From the NCBI GenBank assembly GCA_948099385.1, contig CANUEZ040000024.1:23800501-23864500 (forward strand): a stretch of 64,000 nt of DNA, in the 5' to 3' direction. The notes beneath the pieces were generated by a model. That model was not told the DNA's origin and made no database searches. It saw only the letters and a program-made list of their open reading frames with translations. Source of the DNA: Fasciola hepatica (Eukaryota > Platyhelminthes > Trematoda > Plagiorchiida > Fasciolidae). The position numbers and the translations under genes were made by a program. Of the stretch, positions 54,346 through 64,000 are shown in pieces; position 1 is the stretch's first letter, and the number at the start of each line of letters is the position of its first letter.

Positions 54346-56259
54346 TGTCAATATCGTGTTCGCGATGGCTGTGGACGGCCGGGCGTACTGGGTAATTTTG
54401 CGGAGGCTATTTTCATGAAATGGTCCGCCGCCGAATCCGGTTTATTTTCTGAAACTTCGTCTAAAATAGGAGCCAGAGTGCACTGCGTTTGTTCAGGTAG
54501 CTGCTGCACCCACGACTGTCAAAGCACCATGTCACCAACTAGGTTGCTCGGGGCCAGTTGCCGCATTCGGCGCAGAAGCTATAGAAGCTTCTGATAGCCG
54601 AGGGAAATGCCACCAAGAAACTAACAAAGTCGGTTTGAGTTGGAAATGCCAGTGCTTTCCAACATGGCCTGGCAAAGCACATCATATTGCTTGGCTGCAA
54701 GCGGGTTGGAAGCTATGTCCTCCGCGACTTAAACGATATTTAAAGGAAGTTCATCAGCAAAATGTACATAATTCTGCTGCTGGGAGGTAATCAATGAAGC
54801 AGCAGACCGCGCCGCCAACGAGGCAATCCAAGGGGAACTTTTATCCGCGGAAAACAGTAGTGCTTTAACTGAACAAGATACGGAAAAAATTCAAGGCACC
54901 GCAGGATGGGACATAATAAACTTGCAGTCGACAATAATCGATTAAAACAGCGAAAATAAATACATACCGAGAGACTGAAACCGTTGCCACTAAAAAATAT
55001 CAGTATGCATATAAACAAAGAAAGAAGCGAAAGCTAACGAAGGGAAAAGTTTGGAATGGGTTCACCAATTTAGATTCGCAAGCGAATTCCGCCTGCATAA
55101 TAGATGGATTAGTTTGTTGTATTAACTGTCTTGTAAGAGAGACGGAAGATGGGAGGTTAGAAATGCTATTGATAGGGTCCCATGAGCCAAGGTGTACCAA
55201 GTTTCAGAATAGCTTGGAGAGAAATGGTGAAGAGCCAGTGCGAGACGGCACCAGGTTAACTTAAGCAAACAGGCTTGGAGGGATTGAAGCCAACCTAATT
55301 CTTACTCTATTAAAGAGACTGACAAACGTTTGGTTTATCAGTTACGTAACTCAATGAATCACCGAGGAAAGCCGCCCATATTTCATGTCTACTGAAACGG
55401 ACCAATGTGTCCTGTATGTTGGTGGGTACGGTGAGGTACAATTGTGCCTGACTGCAAGGCTGTTCATGTGACTGTAGAGAATGACGGTTCGGTTAAAATT
55501 CAAAACCGCCTTTAGCTAACAGAGGACTTGATGCCGAAACTGCACGAGCTCATGAGGTGCGGCTACCATTCCTATGGCAGGCTTAACTACAGATGCCTGT
55601 TTATAAGCAAGGTGTACCCAAGCTCTAGGCTTGCAAGTACATTTTAAGTGAGTTTGACTGCTTAGTGCTAGCTAAAAGGCGCACCAATTAAAGTCGATCA
55701 AGGATACTTACAAATAAAAATAAAAACCTTGACAGTGATATCCGTGAAATGGCGTATGTGCCCTGGCGAGTAAGATACTCAGTTTCTCAGTTTAAAGCCG
55801 ACGCGGCTCGACGGTTCTGGGATTTTTCTCACAAAATTTGGGGTCTCGACTCTGGTGGCAAAACACTCAAGCCAACGGCCCTCATAAATGTTGTTTTTCA
55901 CGGAATTCAACATGGGTACTATCATATTCTATACCGAATTTCCTCGCTTTTTTGCGCAACGCAAATTTATCGCATTAAAGGGGGGGGGGGGCTTTGCTCC
56001 AAGCGGATTTGAAGTCACCTGATGTTATTCTGGCTTTCTCCGAGGTTAAACTGTCGACACTGAGCTGGAAATCGACGGAGTCTCGAACCTTTTGCATGCC
56101 ACATGTGGACCGAACTAAACTATTCCGGAGTCCAATTTGTAACAGATCCACACTCCAAATATGTCGATGACAGCAAGTCGTAGCACTACTACAACAGCCT
56201 GGACTTCAAAAGTTACCGTATCTGCTATGCATCAAGATTAAGGAAATAATTGACACTAT
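54346..56259. other. No gene supported
   Basis: No domain was recognised. An 87-codon frame at 55749-56012 has no known motif. An 11-base G run at 55980-55990 may be a homopolymer error or a real low-complexity site. Confidence 0.3.
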
Positions 56260-56940
56260 TCTGTTTTTCTTGGCATACCGGTTGACTGTAATTTAGGACT
56301 CGACCATCGATGCTCCCACAAAGTTACTTCTCCGCAAATGAGGCATTTCTTCGCACTGAGGATCTACTAGCTCATGCAGCACCTTATCGGTTTTGTCTGT
56401 TTAGGCATAACAATGTATTCCGATTCCCAGAATCGGAAGACGAATGAGCTTAGGTACTTGTTGATTAGTACTCAGTACTTTAGGAATTTCACAAAACGCA
56501 ACACTACAAGACGGCCAATTTATTGTCCGAGGACAAACATGTATGTAAACATACGCATACGTGAAATTGTGCATAGAGATAACAATATACTGGAGTTAGA
56601 ATAAACTGTAAAAATGCTCACTGGTAAGCTCTGTAAGTCATAAATCATTCTTCACCGTAGAAAAACCGGACAAAGAGGCCAACCAAGAGAAAACAAAGCA
56701 AACCAGTATGTCACGGCCTGGTCACAAGGGCATTCAGTAAAACCATATGTGTGACTTTTGTAGTGCAGATATATGGTGTTAAATATTGGGGCACATCTAT
56801 TATTATATTTCATGCGAAATTTCGCGAACATTTGTGAAATCTTCTAAAGCATATCTTACTAGTCCTTTTATCCCAACGTTAACCTAATGTTCACCCAAAA
56901 CTGATGGGTTTTGTGCTGCTTGGAAATGATGGCAGTTTCG
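56260..56940 (+). repeat. Unknown dispersed repeat R2, copy b
   Basis: Partner of 42490-43440 (blocks listed there). It lacks the AT microsatellite. It ends about 130 bp before the (TA)n tract at 57071. Confidence 0.7.
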
Positions 56941-57068
56941 GTTAATTACATTTTACCTTTTTCTATGGAGACATTACATTCTCTGGCATCTGCATAAGTT
57001 AAAATGTGACGTAGTTTATGATAGTATTTCCCAAAATAACTTACATTTCCATGATTATTTTGCTCTTT

Positions 57069-57070
<2 letters not shown>

Positions 57071-57132
<62 letters not shown>
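57071..57132. repeat. (TA)n microsatellite with one phase break
   Basis: TA run of about 62 bp with a TAT-TAT phase switch near 57107, immediately downstream of the Mag-type gag finger (minus strand). Confidence 0.93.
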
Positions 57133-57171
57133 CCTTGAATTGCTATCAAACAAATCGGTTGGAAACGAATG

Positions 57172-57465
57172 TTACGGACGGTCCGTGTGGTGCATGTGGA
57201 TTTTGCCACATAGGAAGCACTTACCACCACAGAAACGACAACCGGACCGATAATGCAACTTTCCGCACAAATCACATTGACGAAGTATGGTTTTTGCTTT
57301 AAAAGCACGATTCCGATTTTTCTGTGGTTGAGATTGACAGGTATTGCAATATGCGGGATGCTGTGTTTGCCCTTGGGGGTTGCACGTGCACGATCTACAA
57401 AGAGCGAAAGAAAACTCGGTGAACCGGGGCGTAGAAGTTTCGTTGGCAAGCTTCAACTCTTGCAC
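57172..57465 (-). pseudogene. Mag-type Gypsy gag zinc-knuckle segment
   Basis: The minus strand encodes two Cys/His clusters, QCDLCGKLHYRSGCRF and then KCFLCGKIHMHHTDR. The spacing C-x2-C-x4-(H)-x-x-C for the first fits a retroviral-type knuckle; the second has lost its last Cys. A further CNTC precedes them. Together with 61430-61820, on the same strand and containing the more N-terminal gag region, it forms one gag split by the RTE-like element at 57709-61300. Confidence 0.6.
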
Positions 57466-57708
57466 CGATAAACGTGGGTGCCATGATCTATGTATGGGAG
57501 CGTTACCGTATTCTTTTGTTTGAATTGGCGGGCAGCCTTTGTTCAGTTCAATTTATTCAACCATTAACCTCGCGCTGGTTTCGTTTGCTACTTTCCAGCA
57601 TCGTCCAGTAAATGGCATAATGAATAGAAGCATAAAGTGAAGGAGATTCAAAAAGTCAAAGTAAATACCCTGTATTTCGTTCCGAAATTATGAATTCCTA
57701 TCGTATAT

Positions 57709-57772
57709 ATATGTAACTGTATTAGCCAGAGGATGAAGTTACCGAAAACGAGCTTGTTCGCTATCGTGCCTT
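57709..57772 (-). other. 3' terminal motif of the RTE-like element
   Basis: The minus strand reads CGAACAAGCTCGTTTTCGG, then TAACTTCATCCTCTGGCTAA and TACAGTTACATATATATA. The same motif occurs on the + strand at 62311-62368. The AAGCTCGTTTTCGG stretch is close to the stop codon and could be a template-recognition signal for the RT; that role is inferred. Confidence 0.6.
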
Positions 57773-57791
57773 TTTCTATAATAAGTAGAAA

Positions 57792-59190
57792 TCAAGTAGA
57801 TAAAATAAGAGGCGGAATACAACTATACCGCTGGCCGCGACACCTAGCCATATCACTCAATGTTTCCAACCATTTGGTAGGTGGGTCAGATGGACCCCAA
57901 CCTGGAAGTCTAACACGTCCTACATGGCCAAGTCCTCTGGTCAAGGTTTTCATACCTTTTTGCCATGTCATGGGCTGACCACCTCGACCTACCTTCCAAT
58001 CACTAAATGCCTCGAAGAACAGAGCACGCTGACGAAGTCTATCGGTGGGTATGCGTAACACAAGCCCTAACCAACTTAACCTGTTTAGATTAATTACTTG
58101 ATCCACAGACTGACCTCTGATTCCCAGCACCCGACATCTGAGCTCAGCATTGTTGATGCAGTGTTTCCACCACACTCGGGTAATGCCGCGGAGAAATCAG
58201 TGCTCGAAGACCGACAATCGTCGCCTATCCTTCATCCACAACGACCACGTTTCTGAGCCGTATGAAAGAACAGATCTAACCACGGCATTGTACGCTGGAC
58301 CCTTGACAGACCACCGGATGTCTCGTCGCTGCCACAGATGAAGGAGGCTAGCAAAAGCCAAACGTGCCCTCTGTGTATGAGATGACACCATCCGATATCT
58401 GTCCAACCGGTGAAATTTAACGGCCCAGGTAACGAAACTTATCAATTTCAGCTAGGGCTTTCTCTGCCAAAACAAGATTTGGTGTGGAGACAACCCAAAT
58501 CTTTAGCAGCTTTTTAAACTTCAAAGATGAAAAATGCATCCCAAAGGTTGCTACTTTGGTGTCTAGAATATCTAATAAGGCCCACAACTTACCTGGATCT
58601 TCACTCAAAAGAACAATATCGTCCGCATATTCCAGATCAGACAGTTTTTTTATCTGAGCAAAGGTCGATGCCACTATTCTCACACGAGGTTAGGGCAATC
58701 TCAAAAATCAATTCAGTTACAAAATTGAAGAAGGGCCAAAGAGAGAAGTCCTGACGAACAACATTTCCCGTGGTAAACTCGGGTGAAAGATCGCCGTAAG
58801 CAGGAACTCCGCTTCGGCTAATCGCATAAAAGAAATGCAAAATAGGAATACGTTTCTCTAGAACACTTCTCAATGCAGCAGAGACAGAGAACTATGCGGT
58901 CGACTGATTTAAACGCTGTTTTCAAATCAAAACAGATCAAGATTCTGGGTCTAAGGAAGTTTCACCTGTACTCCAAGACTCGTCGAAGAATGAAGAAGTG
59001 GTCGATGCAGCCTCGACCGGGTATGAAGCCGGCTTGATTCCCATGCGTACGCAATTCGCGAGAGCTGAATAATCGGTAGAGAGTAATTCCGGCTTGCAGT
59101 TTGGACGTGATACTTACCAAGCTAATCCCTCTGTGGTCTTCAAAAGAGGATCTGTCACCTTTATTGTAAATCGGTACTATCACCGACACA
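57792..59190 (-). pseudogene. RTE-like reverse transcriptase
   Basis: Blocks on the minus strand: VIVPIYNKGDRSSFEDHRGI with SLVSITSKL (59110-59189), HGNQAGFIPGRGCIDHFFIL (58985-59045), TTGNVVRQDFSLWPFF where SxGVRQGxPLSPxLF is expected (about 58720-58770), and LEYADDIVLLSEDPGKL (58590-58640) with both aspartates kept. Then VVRSVLSYGSETWSL (about 58270) and, at 57792-58175, NAELRCRVLGIRGQSVDQV and GWGPSDPPTKWLETLSDMAR. The C-terminal WLGxVLRxPxxRLxxRAL signature distinguishes it from CR1. It is translated in at least five separate frames. Confidence 0.85.
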
Positions 59191-59734
59191 CACTATTCCC
59201 TGAGGAGTTTTGTTAACTGCGAAACCAAAGCTTTACCGCCGTCCTAGAAAAAGGGGGAGACAACCCAACCAATTCAGCCGATTTGTGCCTCTTCTCCCGC
59301 ATACTCATTTCTGATGGAGCAGCGATATCTACTTGCATCGGCCCTCTTGTAGGCACATTAGGTAGGTCCTCTGTTGAGGTGAGCCAACTGAATTGTTCTT
59401 TAGAATGCTGCACCAACGATCCAGGAGACGTCCTAGAAAGTGAATAGGTGATCTATCGGATTCGTTGAGTAACTCCCTTACAGCAGGCTTATATGGACCG
59501 GCAATTCTAGTCAAACGGCAAAAGTTGCGAGTAGGGCCATCAGAGGCAGCCTTCTCTAGTTCCCTACATTTAGCGATCCACCACTGTTCACGGCCATTTC
59601 TCAGGCTCCTAGACTTACGTATTTTATTGAAAGTGGCTTCATGAGGGACGAATCTGCGAGCCTCCGACAGAGCAACTGATGTTGAAGTCATCCATCGTTT
59701 GGGAGGCCTACCTGAACCAGAGACCTGTGTGACA

Positions 59735-60700
59735 TTAGAAGCAGCGTATAAGGCTTATATGATCTGTCCCAGCGTTTATCTGTGTCTTGGACATCTGGTT
59801 GCATCTACAACCGTGTAGACCGCTCCGCCGGAAATCAGATCGTCGGTTATCGTCTATAAGCAACTGCGTGGGACCAGACGTGACGTAGACAGAAGCGAGC
59901 ATGTACCAAGGTGTGATCTGAGTCCACGGGTGTAAACCAAAATGAGCGAAAATCTTCAATAGATCCAAGTCAGCAGTGGCCAACAATAATACGATCATTC
60001 TAAGTTCAACGTTGTGAAGACGTAAGAGGACGCCATATGAGTCTATTTTGCTTCTTATGGCAGAGGTTCCTAATAGAAACAATCTGTGGTCAGAGCACAC
60101 CCGGATAAGAAGGTCACCGTAGTCCGCAGGATCGGCCGGGATAGTAAATGGTCCTCCAATATGTCTTCCGGAATCTCCCAAACGGCTAACTTGGGCTTTG
60201 AAATCTCCAGCAATGACCACCACGCCTGCTGAATGTACGCTTCGAAGCAACTGAGACGAATCTTGGTAAAAATTCTTCCTTGGTCTCAGAGGAACTGCTA
60301 TCAGTAGGCGCATATACAAGCACCAAAGCCTCCGTTTGTTGCTGTTCTCATGCTCAGAACTCTCCAAAAGAACAGCACACTAACTACTGCTGATTAGGAC
60401 CCAGTCTAGCGGTGCACGCTCAGCTCTCGTGCCCAAAGCAGTCTAGCTCCGGCCTGACCGTGAGCACTAGAAACTGGATCACACGGCACACGAAGAGTAA
60501 AGTGGGAGACTGAGGTTGTACCTGGGGTGCGAAGAGTGATCACAGGAGTGAGGTCTTGAATGCGTGTTTCGAAGACAGCATACATCTATTTTAAAAGTTT
60601 CAAGGGTTTTAGCGAGAGCAGCCTGTTACCCTATCTGACATAGCGTGTGGACGTTGGAGGCAGCCAAGTGAAGTGAACGTGTAGGCTTAAGGAGGGCATT
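59735..60700 (-). pseudogene. RTE-like endonuclease domain
   Basis: The minus strand near 60630-60690 gives LHLAASNVHTLCQIG, the N-terminal beta strand with the catalytic Asn. A decayed middle (60400-60600) gives IDVCCLRNTHS, where the SETR Glu is lost (RNT). 59735-60367 contains VVVIAGDFKAQVSRLGDSGR (the GDFNA motif with Asn changed to Lys), HIGGPFTIPADPADYGDLLI and RVCSDHRLFLLGT. Changes at the Glu and Asn sites indicate loss of nicking activity. Confidence 0.8.
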
Positions 60701-61429
60701 CGGTGCATGCTGAGCTCTTGAACTACTGCTTTTACCAAAGCCGGAGTAACCCGTGGCGTTTCTTATCGATCTCAAATTAAGCGAAAAAAAATTGGTAACG
60801 TCCTTTATAGGAACGATGCTGGAGGTTTCTGGGCGGATCATACTTCGCAGCTGCCCACACCGCAGAGGAGGATTGTCTGTAGAAATTTAACCGGAGCCTT
60901 TGACTCAAAAGTGTGACCTACAAGGCATTGAGGCGTTAACCCATCACGGGAACGCGGCCGAAGAACCCGTGAAAGAACTTTTGGTCTGTCACGTAAAACC
61001 TAACTGTTGTGAGCATTCCGTCCTGTCTTCGCCGGTACTTTGATATCGATCCAATTTCTGGACTCAGTTCTTGGCCCAGAATCTTTTGGGCTGGGGGCTG
61101 TCCAGCTTAGGCGGGAGATGGCTATTAAATGAACTACAATGACTTCTACCACCGTCGGAAGAAACCTCAGGTATTCCACTTCTACGTCCATCTAGAGCGG
61201 TAAACTGCTTTTCTCCGTGTTTATTCACTGCAGTGTCCTCTCCAGGGGCATAGTAGTTAGAACTGGATGTTGTACATCAAGTGGTTAAGAGAATGGACTT
61301 GGTCCGGTCTCCACCCATCGACCTGTTAGGAATGACTGCATCTGCGGCTCAAGGAAGCCATCCTGAATGGCTCTTCGAATCAAGGAAGCAAGCGAGCCAT
61401 CACACTAAGCCAAGGTTCAGTCTCGTGGT

Positions 61430-61820
61430 GATGAGGGAGACATGGAATAGCTTTTGACATTCCCAGAATTGACAATACACAACGTGAAGTGAGATGTGGA
61501 ATCAGCCATACTAGTCACGTTTCGAAATTGCTCACAGACTTGATGAACGTGCTGACTACTAGGAGGTGGAAACAGTTTCTGCTGCAACTCTTGATTATGG
61601 ATACCATCAATCAGACGGTCACGAACTGCGTCTTTGGTTGATTCCCAAGTTCGCAAAGAGCAGTTCACGACTGAAACTGAAGTAAAAACTCAAAGATATC
61701 CAGCAAATCTTTCCGTTGGATTTGGCGGAATCTGGCCAGTTCAGCAATTTCGATATTATCCGGTTGGGTATCCGGTTGTATTTCAGAGAAATAGGCTTCT
61801 GCTGGAATAACAAGTTCTTG
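61430..61820 (-). pseudogene. Mag-type Gypsy gag, N-terminal and middle segment
   Basis: Pieces read IEIAELARFRQIQRKDLLDI, then (61417-61668) ESTKDAVRDRLIDGIHNQEL and QQKLFPPPSSQH. The (D)xVRDRLIxGIxNxxLQxKL pattern is the conserved gag signature of Mag-like Gypsy elements. The continuation with zinc knuckles lies at 57172-57465 beyond the RTE-like insertion. Confidence 0.62.
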
Positions 61821-62310
61821 ATAAGGGGATGTGCAGATATTCCTAAAGCAACAAAGAAAACCGTGGTCTTGTCTTCATTAGAAAATTTTTCACGAGAAAT
61901 ATGCCACTACTCACAGTTTCCAAAACAATCATCAACCTCAAATACAGAATCATTCAATTCCAGAAATGCCGTACTGCGGGACTACGAAATTTTGATTAGT
62001 TGCCACGGAACCGATAAGAATCTAAATAAAGTATGAAAGTAACCGAATTTGAAGTACGAACTGGAATTATTTATTTTTATAACTTAAGGTCTGCGATGTC
62101 GAATGTAATCGGTTAGGTAGCACAAATACCATTCATGTACAATCACCATAATACTGATATGGCAGCCTGCTGCTGGGCTAACTGTACGCAGATAATCCAC
62201 AAACCAGGGTCGTGTGAAAAATGACCTCGCCCAGAGAATCAAACATTTCAAAGCCTTTTATAAGTAAACTGATTGTTCACCGAGCAATCCCACGGAAATA
62301 TGGGGAAATG
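61821..62310. other. No gene supported
   Basis: Short frames only; it may include the N-terminus of the Mag-type gag on the minus strand. Confidence 0.3.
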
Positions 62311-62368
62311 GCCCGACAGCCAACAAGCTCGTTTTCGGTAACTTCTTCCTCTGGGTAATATATATGAC
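62311..62368 (+). repeat. Orphan 3' end of an RTE-like element
   Basis: GCCCGACAGCCAACAAGCTC followed by GTTTTCGGTAACTTC-TCCTC and TGGGTAATATATATGAC matches the 3' terminus of the element at 57709 in opposite orientation. No RT sequence precedes it, so it is an extreme 5' truncation of about 58 bp. Confidence 0.65.
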
Positions 62369-62854
62369 AAGTAGGAGTATTTTGGAAAAAATGTTAACCG
62401 TATCAAATTAAGATTGACTAGTCGGTGTTGTGTGTGTTGTACTGTTCGGTACAGTGTGGAAACTTCATTATTCTTAATTGCGAAAATCTGGTGCTGAAGG
62501 CAAATCTGCCTTCTGTCACGAATGAAAGGTCACGGTCGAGGCTGCCTCGATTTCGTCTCGCATTTTCCAGTCGCCGCCAAGGTAGCCGACGTGATCCGAC
62601 AAATGGCTTGTACTAACAAAGCCATGGATTTACCAGCCCAATCGTTAATGACTCTACTGTCCCCCAATGGATTCGACGAAGGGCCTTCGACGAATTCACA
62701 GGTAATTTGTGAATTATTCAGAAAGCTTTGCTGTGCTCTTGGTGCCCTAAATCGCACAGACTGCTTTGTCAAGGTGGGTACCATTCTGGGTGACTCGATG
62801 AATTATACATAATCCAAACCCATGCAGTACGGTCAAATTGGGGGAAAATCGGTG
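62369..62854. other. No gene supported
   Basis: A 96-codon + strand frame (62522-62812) has a plausible composition (FVSHFPVAAKVADVI) but no recognised family and no splice or promoter evidence. Left unassigned. Confidence 0.3.
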
Positions 62855-63695
62855 GAAATGGGTACATCTTTTATTAATCCATTTTAACTGTCCATTTTTT
62901 ATTCTGTTTGTCCATCGCCCATCTTTTCGATCAAAACCACCAATTTTCCACCGATTAAAACACTTCGTTTGTGAAAATCAGATGGTTTATCATAAAAAGG
63001 TATACTGGAAACTTGTACAAATTTGCAATTCGAGGACCTCTCCATTCAGAATTCTCGGAAGATGTTCATCGTTTTTGTGTTACCTGGTCACCGGATCTGA
63101 AATACCAAGATATAGAAAGGTGAGACAGTCGCACTTAAGAAAACGTTGAACAACAATATATTTTCGTGTGCATATTTCAATGATAAATAGAGTGAAAAAT
63201 TGTTTTCGACAAAAAGGAGCAATACCTGATAATTTATGCATCAAAACAACTGTAATCAGTTAAATAGTAAGATATCAAACAAACTATTACTCAAATAAGA
63301 GGAACATGTGGAGTTGTGATTTATGATAAATTGTTACTGATCTTCAGAATGTCTGAAGAGGTGTTGATTACACCCAATGAATAAAATAATCCTAAACGAA
63401 AATGCAACTTCAGATTTATTTGGATGGAAATGATAACTTACGTATCTGCGTTCTCGTCTTGTATTGCCTTAATTTCTGGCTTTGGTGAACCAACGCTCTA
63501 AGTCTTGCCGCTACCCACCGGTTCTTTTACGAACCTCGGGATGGAACGAATAACATCTGGAGTTTAGTCAGGGACAACGATTTTCACTGACTTATCCCTG
63601 ACAGAAAAAGGAGCCTGCGTTTTTGAACGGCTTTTCACTGCTCACTTCTAAACAAATTGCCGTATGCCACTCCGTGCCAAACGGACGCAGTCTTT
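62855..63695 (+). repeat. Unknown dispersed repeat R1, copy b
   Basis: Partner of 41455-42250. It ends about 55 bp before the Penelope-like RT, so it may be the upstream part of that element family. Confidence 0.7.
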
Positions 63696-63751
63696 TTTGT
63701 CACATTCAAAGGTAAATACGTAATTTAGAAAAGTACGAAAACGGAATAAAC

Positions 63752-64000
63752 TTTGGCTTTCCGGTAGCCAGTCTGAATGAAGTACTATTACAATGCACGC
63801 TAAATGTCCAGCTTGGTTTCAACGACAAGCTTTACCGAAAAACTGAAAGAGTTTAGATAGGCTCGTCTCTGGGACACCCTGTTGTCGACATTTTCGTTAC
63901 CAAACTCAAATTTGGGGTACTTACAGACACAATAGAAAGACTACCCAGGTAAAGGCGGTACGTGGATGATATTGTTATTCCGACTGACAAACACGTTTAC
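63752..64000 (+). pseudogene. Penelope-like (PLE) reverse transcriptase, partial
   Basis: One frame runs to the window end with only two stops in 83 codons. It reads FPVASLNEVLLQCTLNVQLG, FNDKLYRKTERV-stop, SSLGHPVVDIFVTKLK and RRYVDDIVIPTDKH. Penelope RTs have an L-x-E-L-L-x-C-T-x-x-V-x-F-x-F block, MGSPLGPxLADxFM and RYVDDxF in this order. The GSPLGP motif reads GSSLGHP; the YVDD aspartates remain. The GIY-YIG domain, if present, would lie outside the window. Confidence 0.8.

Larger units (their letters stand above)
57709..61300 (-). mobile_element. RTE/SR2-like non-LTR retrotransposon, decayed
   Basis: Minus-strand endonuclease (about 59735-60700), linker, RT (about 58417-59190) and the C-terminal region with WLGLVLRIPTDRLRQRAL (57792-58175). 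The 3' end carries AACAAGCTCGTTTTCGGTAA and an AT-rich tail rather than poly(A), as usual for RTE-type elements. The 5' boundary is not sharp. It interrupts a Mag-type gag. Many stops and frameshifts. Confidence 0.78.

Noticed and set aside
57018..57302. 94-codon + strand frame rich in Tyr/Ile followed by Cys/Gly
   Set aside because: Translation of the (TA)n tract and antisense of the gag zinc knuckles.
62522..62812. Possible host exon on the + strand
   Set aside because: No recognised family, splice signals not convincing, surrounded by repeats.
1..64000. CRISPR array, bacterial operon, rRNA or tRNA gene, integron or phage genes
   Set aside because: No regularly spaced direct repeats, no ribosome-binding-site-linked gene strings and no tRNA box pattern were found; every long protein belongs to eukaryotic retroelements.

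Overview
The window is eukaryotic nuclear DNA made almost entirely of transposable elements. The families suggest a parasitic flatworm, most likely a trematode: Ty3/Gypsy elements of the CsRn1 type (gag finger C-x2-H-x9-C-x3-C, and in one copy a primer site matching tRNA-Trp), BEL/Pao elements, an RTE/SR2-like non-LTR element, CR1-like fragments and a Penelope-like reverse transcriptase. No host gene, rRNA, tRNA or CRISPR array could be supported. The species assignment is inference.

Layout, left to right. 1-2.07 kb: a solo LTR of Gypsy family B, a BEL LTR on the + strand and the 3' end of a CR1-like RT. 2.07-8.76 kb: an almost intact BEL/Pao element on the minus strand (BEL1) with 377-bp LTRs differing at two positions and one gag-pro-pol frame broken by a single UGA. 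It sits inside the CR1-like RT, whose other part resumes at 8.76-8.96 kb. 12.3-14.2 kb: decayed + strand BEL LTRs. 14.3-14.8 kb: a CR1-like endonuclease fragment. 15.9-22.3 kb: a second, older BEL copy (BEL2) on the minus strand. 22.4-25.3 kb: a decayed CsRn1-type Gypsy (E, minus). 27.5-32.1 kb: a decayed Mag-type Gypsy (D, minus).

33.3-41.3 kb: a decayed CsRn1-type Gypsy (C, plus) split by a full-length Gypsy A (35194-40685, 4-bp target duplication GGCC). 43.9-49.7 kb: a full-length Gypsy B (4-bp duplication AACT), into which a solo family-A LTR inserted on the opposite strand (duplication CCAT). 50.6-51.4 kb: an unassigned foldback structure of about 0.8 kb. 53.6-54.3 kb: a Gypsy RT fragment (F). 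57.2-61.8 kb: a Mag-type gag split by an RTE/SR2-like non-LTR element (minus). From 63.75 kb to the end: a Penelope-like RT. Two families of unknown dispersed repeats lie at 41.5/62.9 kb and 42.5/56.3 kb.

The genes do not form a host pathway. Each element carries its own capsid (gag), protease, reverse transcriptase/RNase H and integrase, or endonuclease and RT. The order of events can be read from nesting: A into C, an A-type LTR into B, BEL1 into the CR1-like element, and RTE into the Mag gag. The most unusual points are LTR pairs with identical cores but diverged tips, BEL1's long open frame with changed catalytic residues, and the foldback element with 10-11-bp GAAACCG-type arrays.
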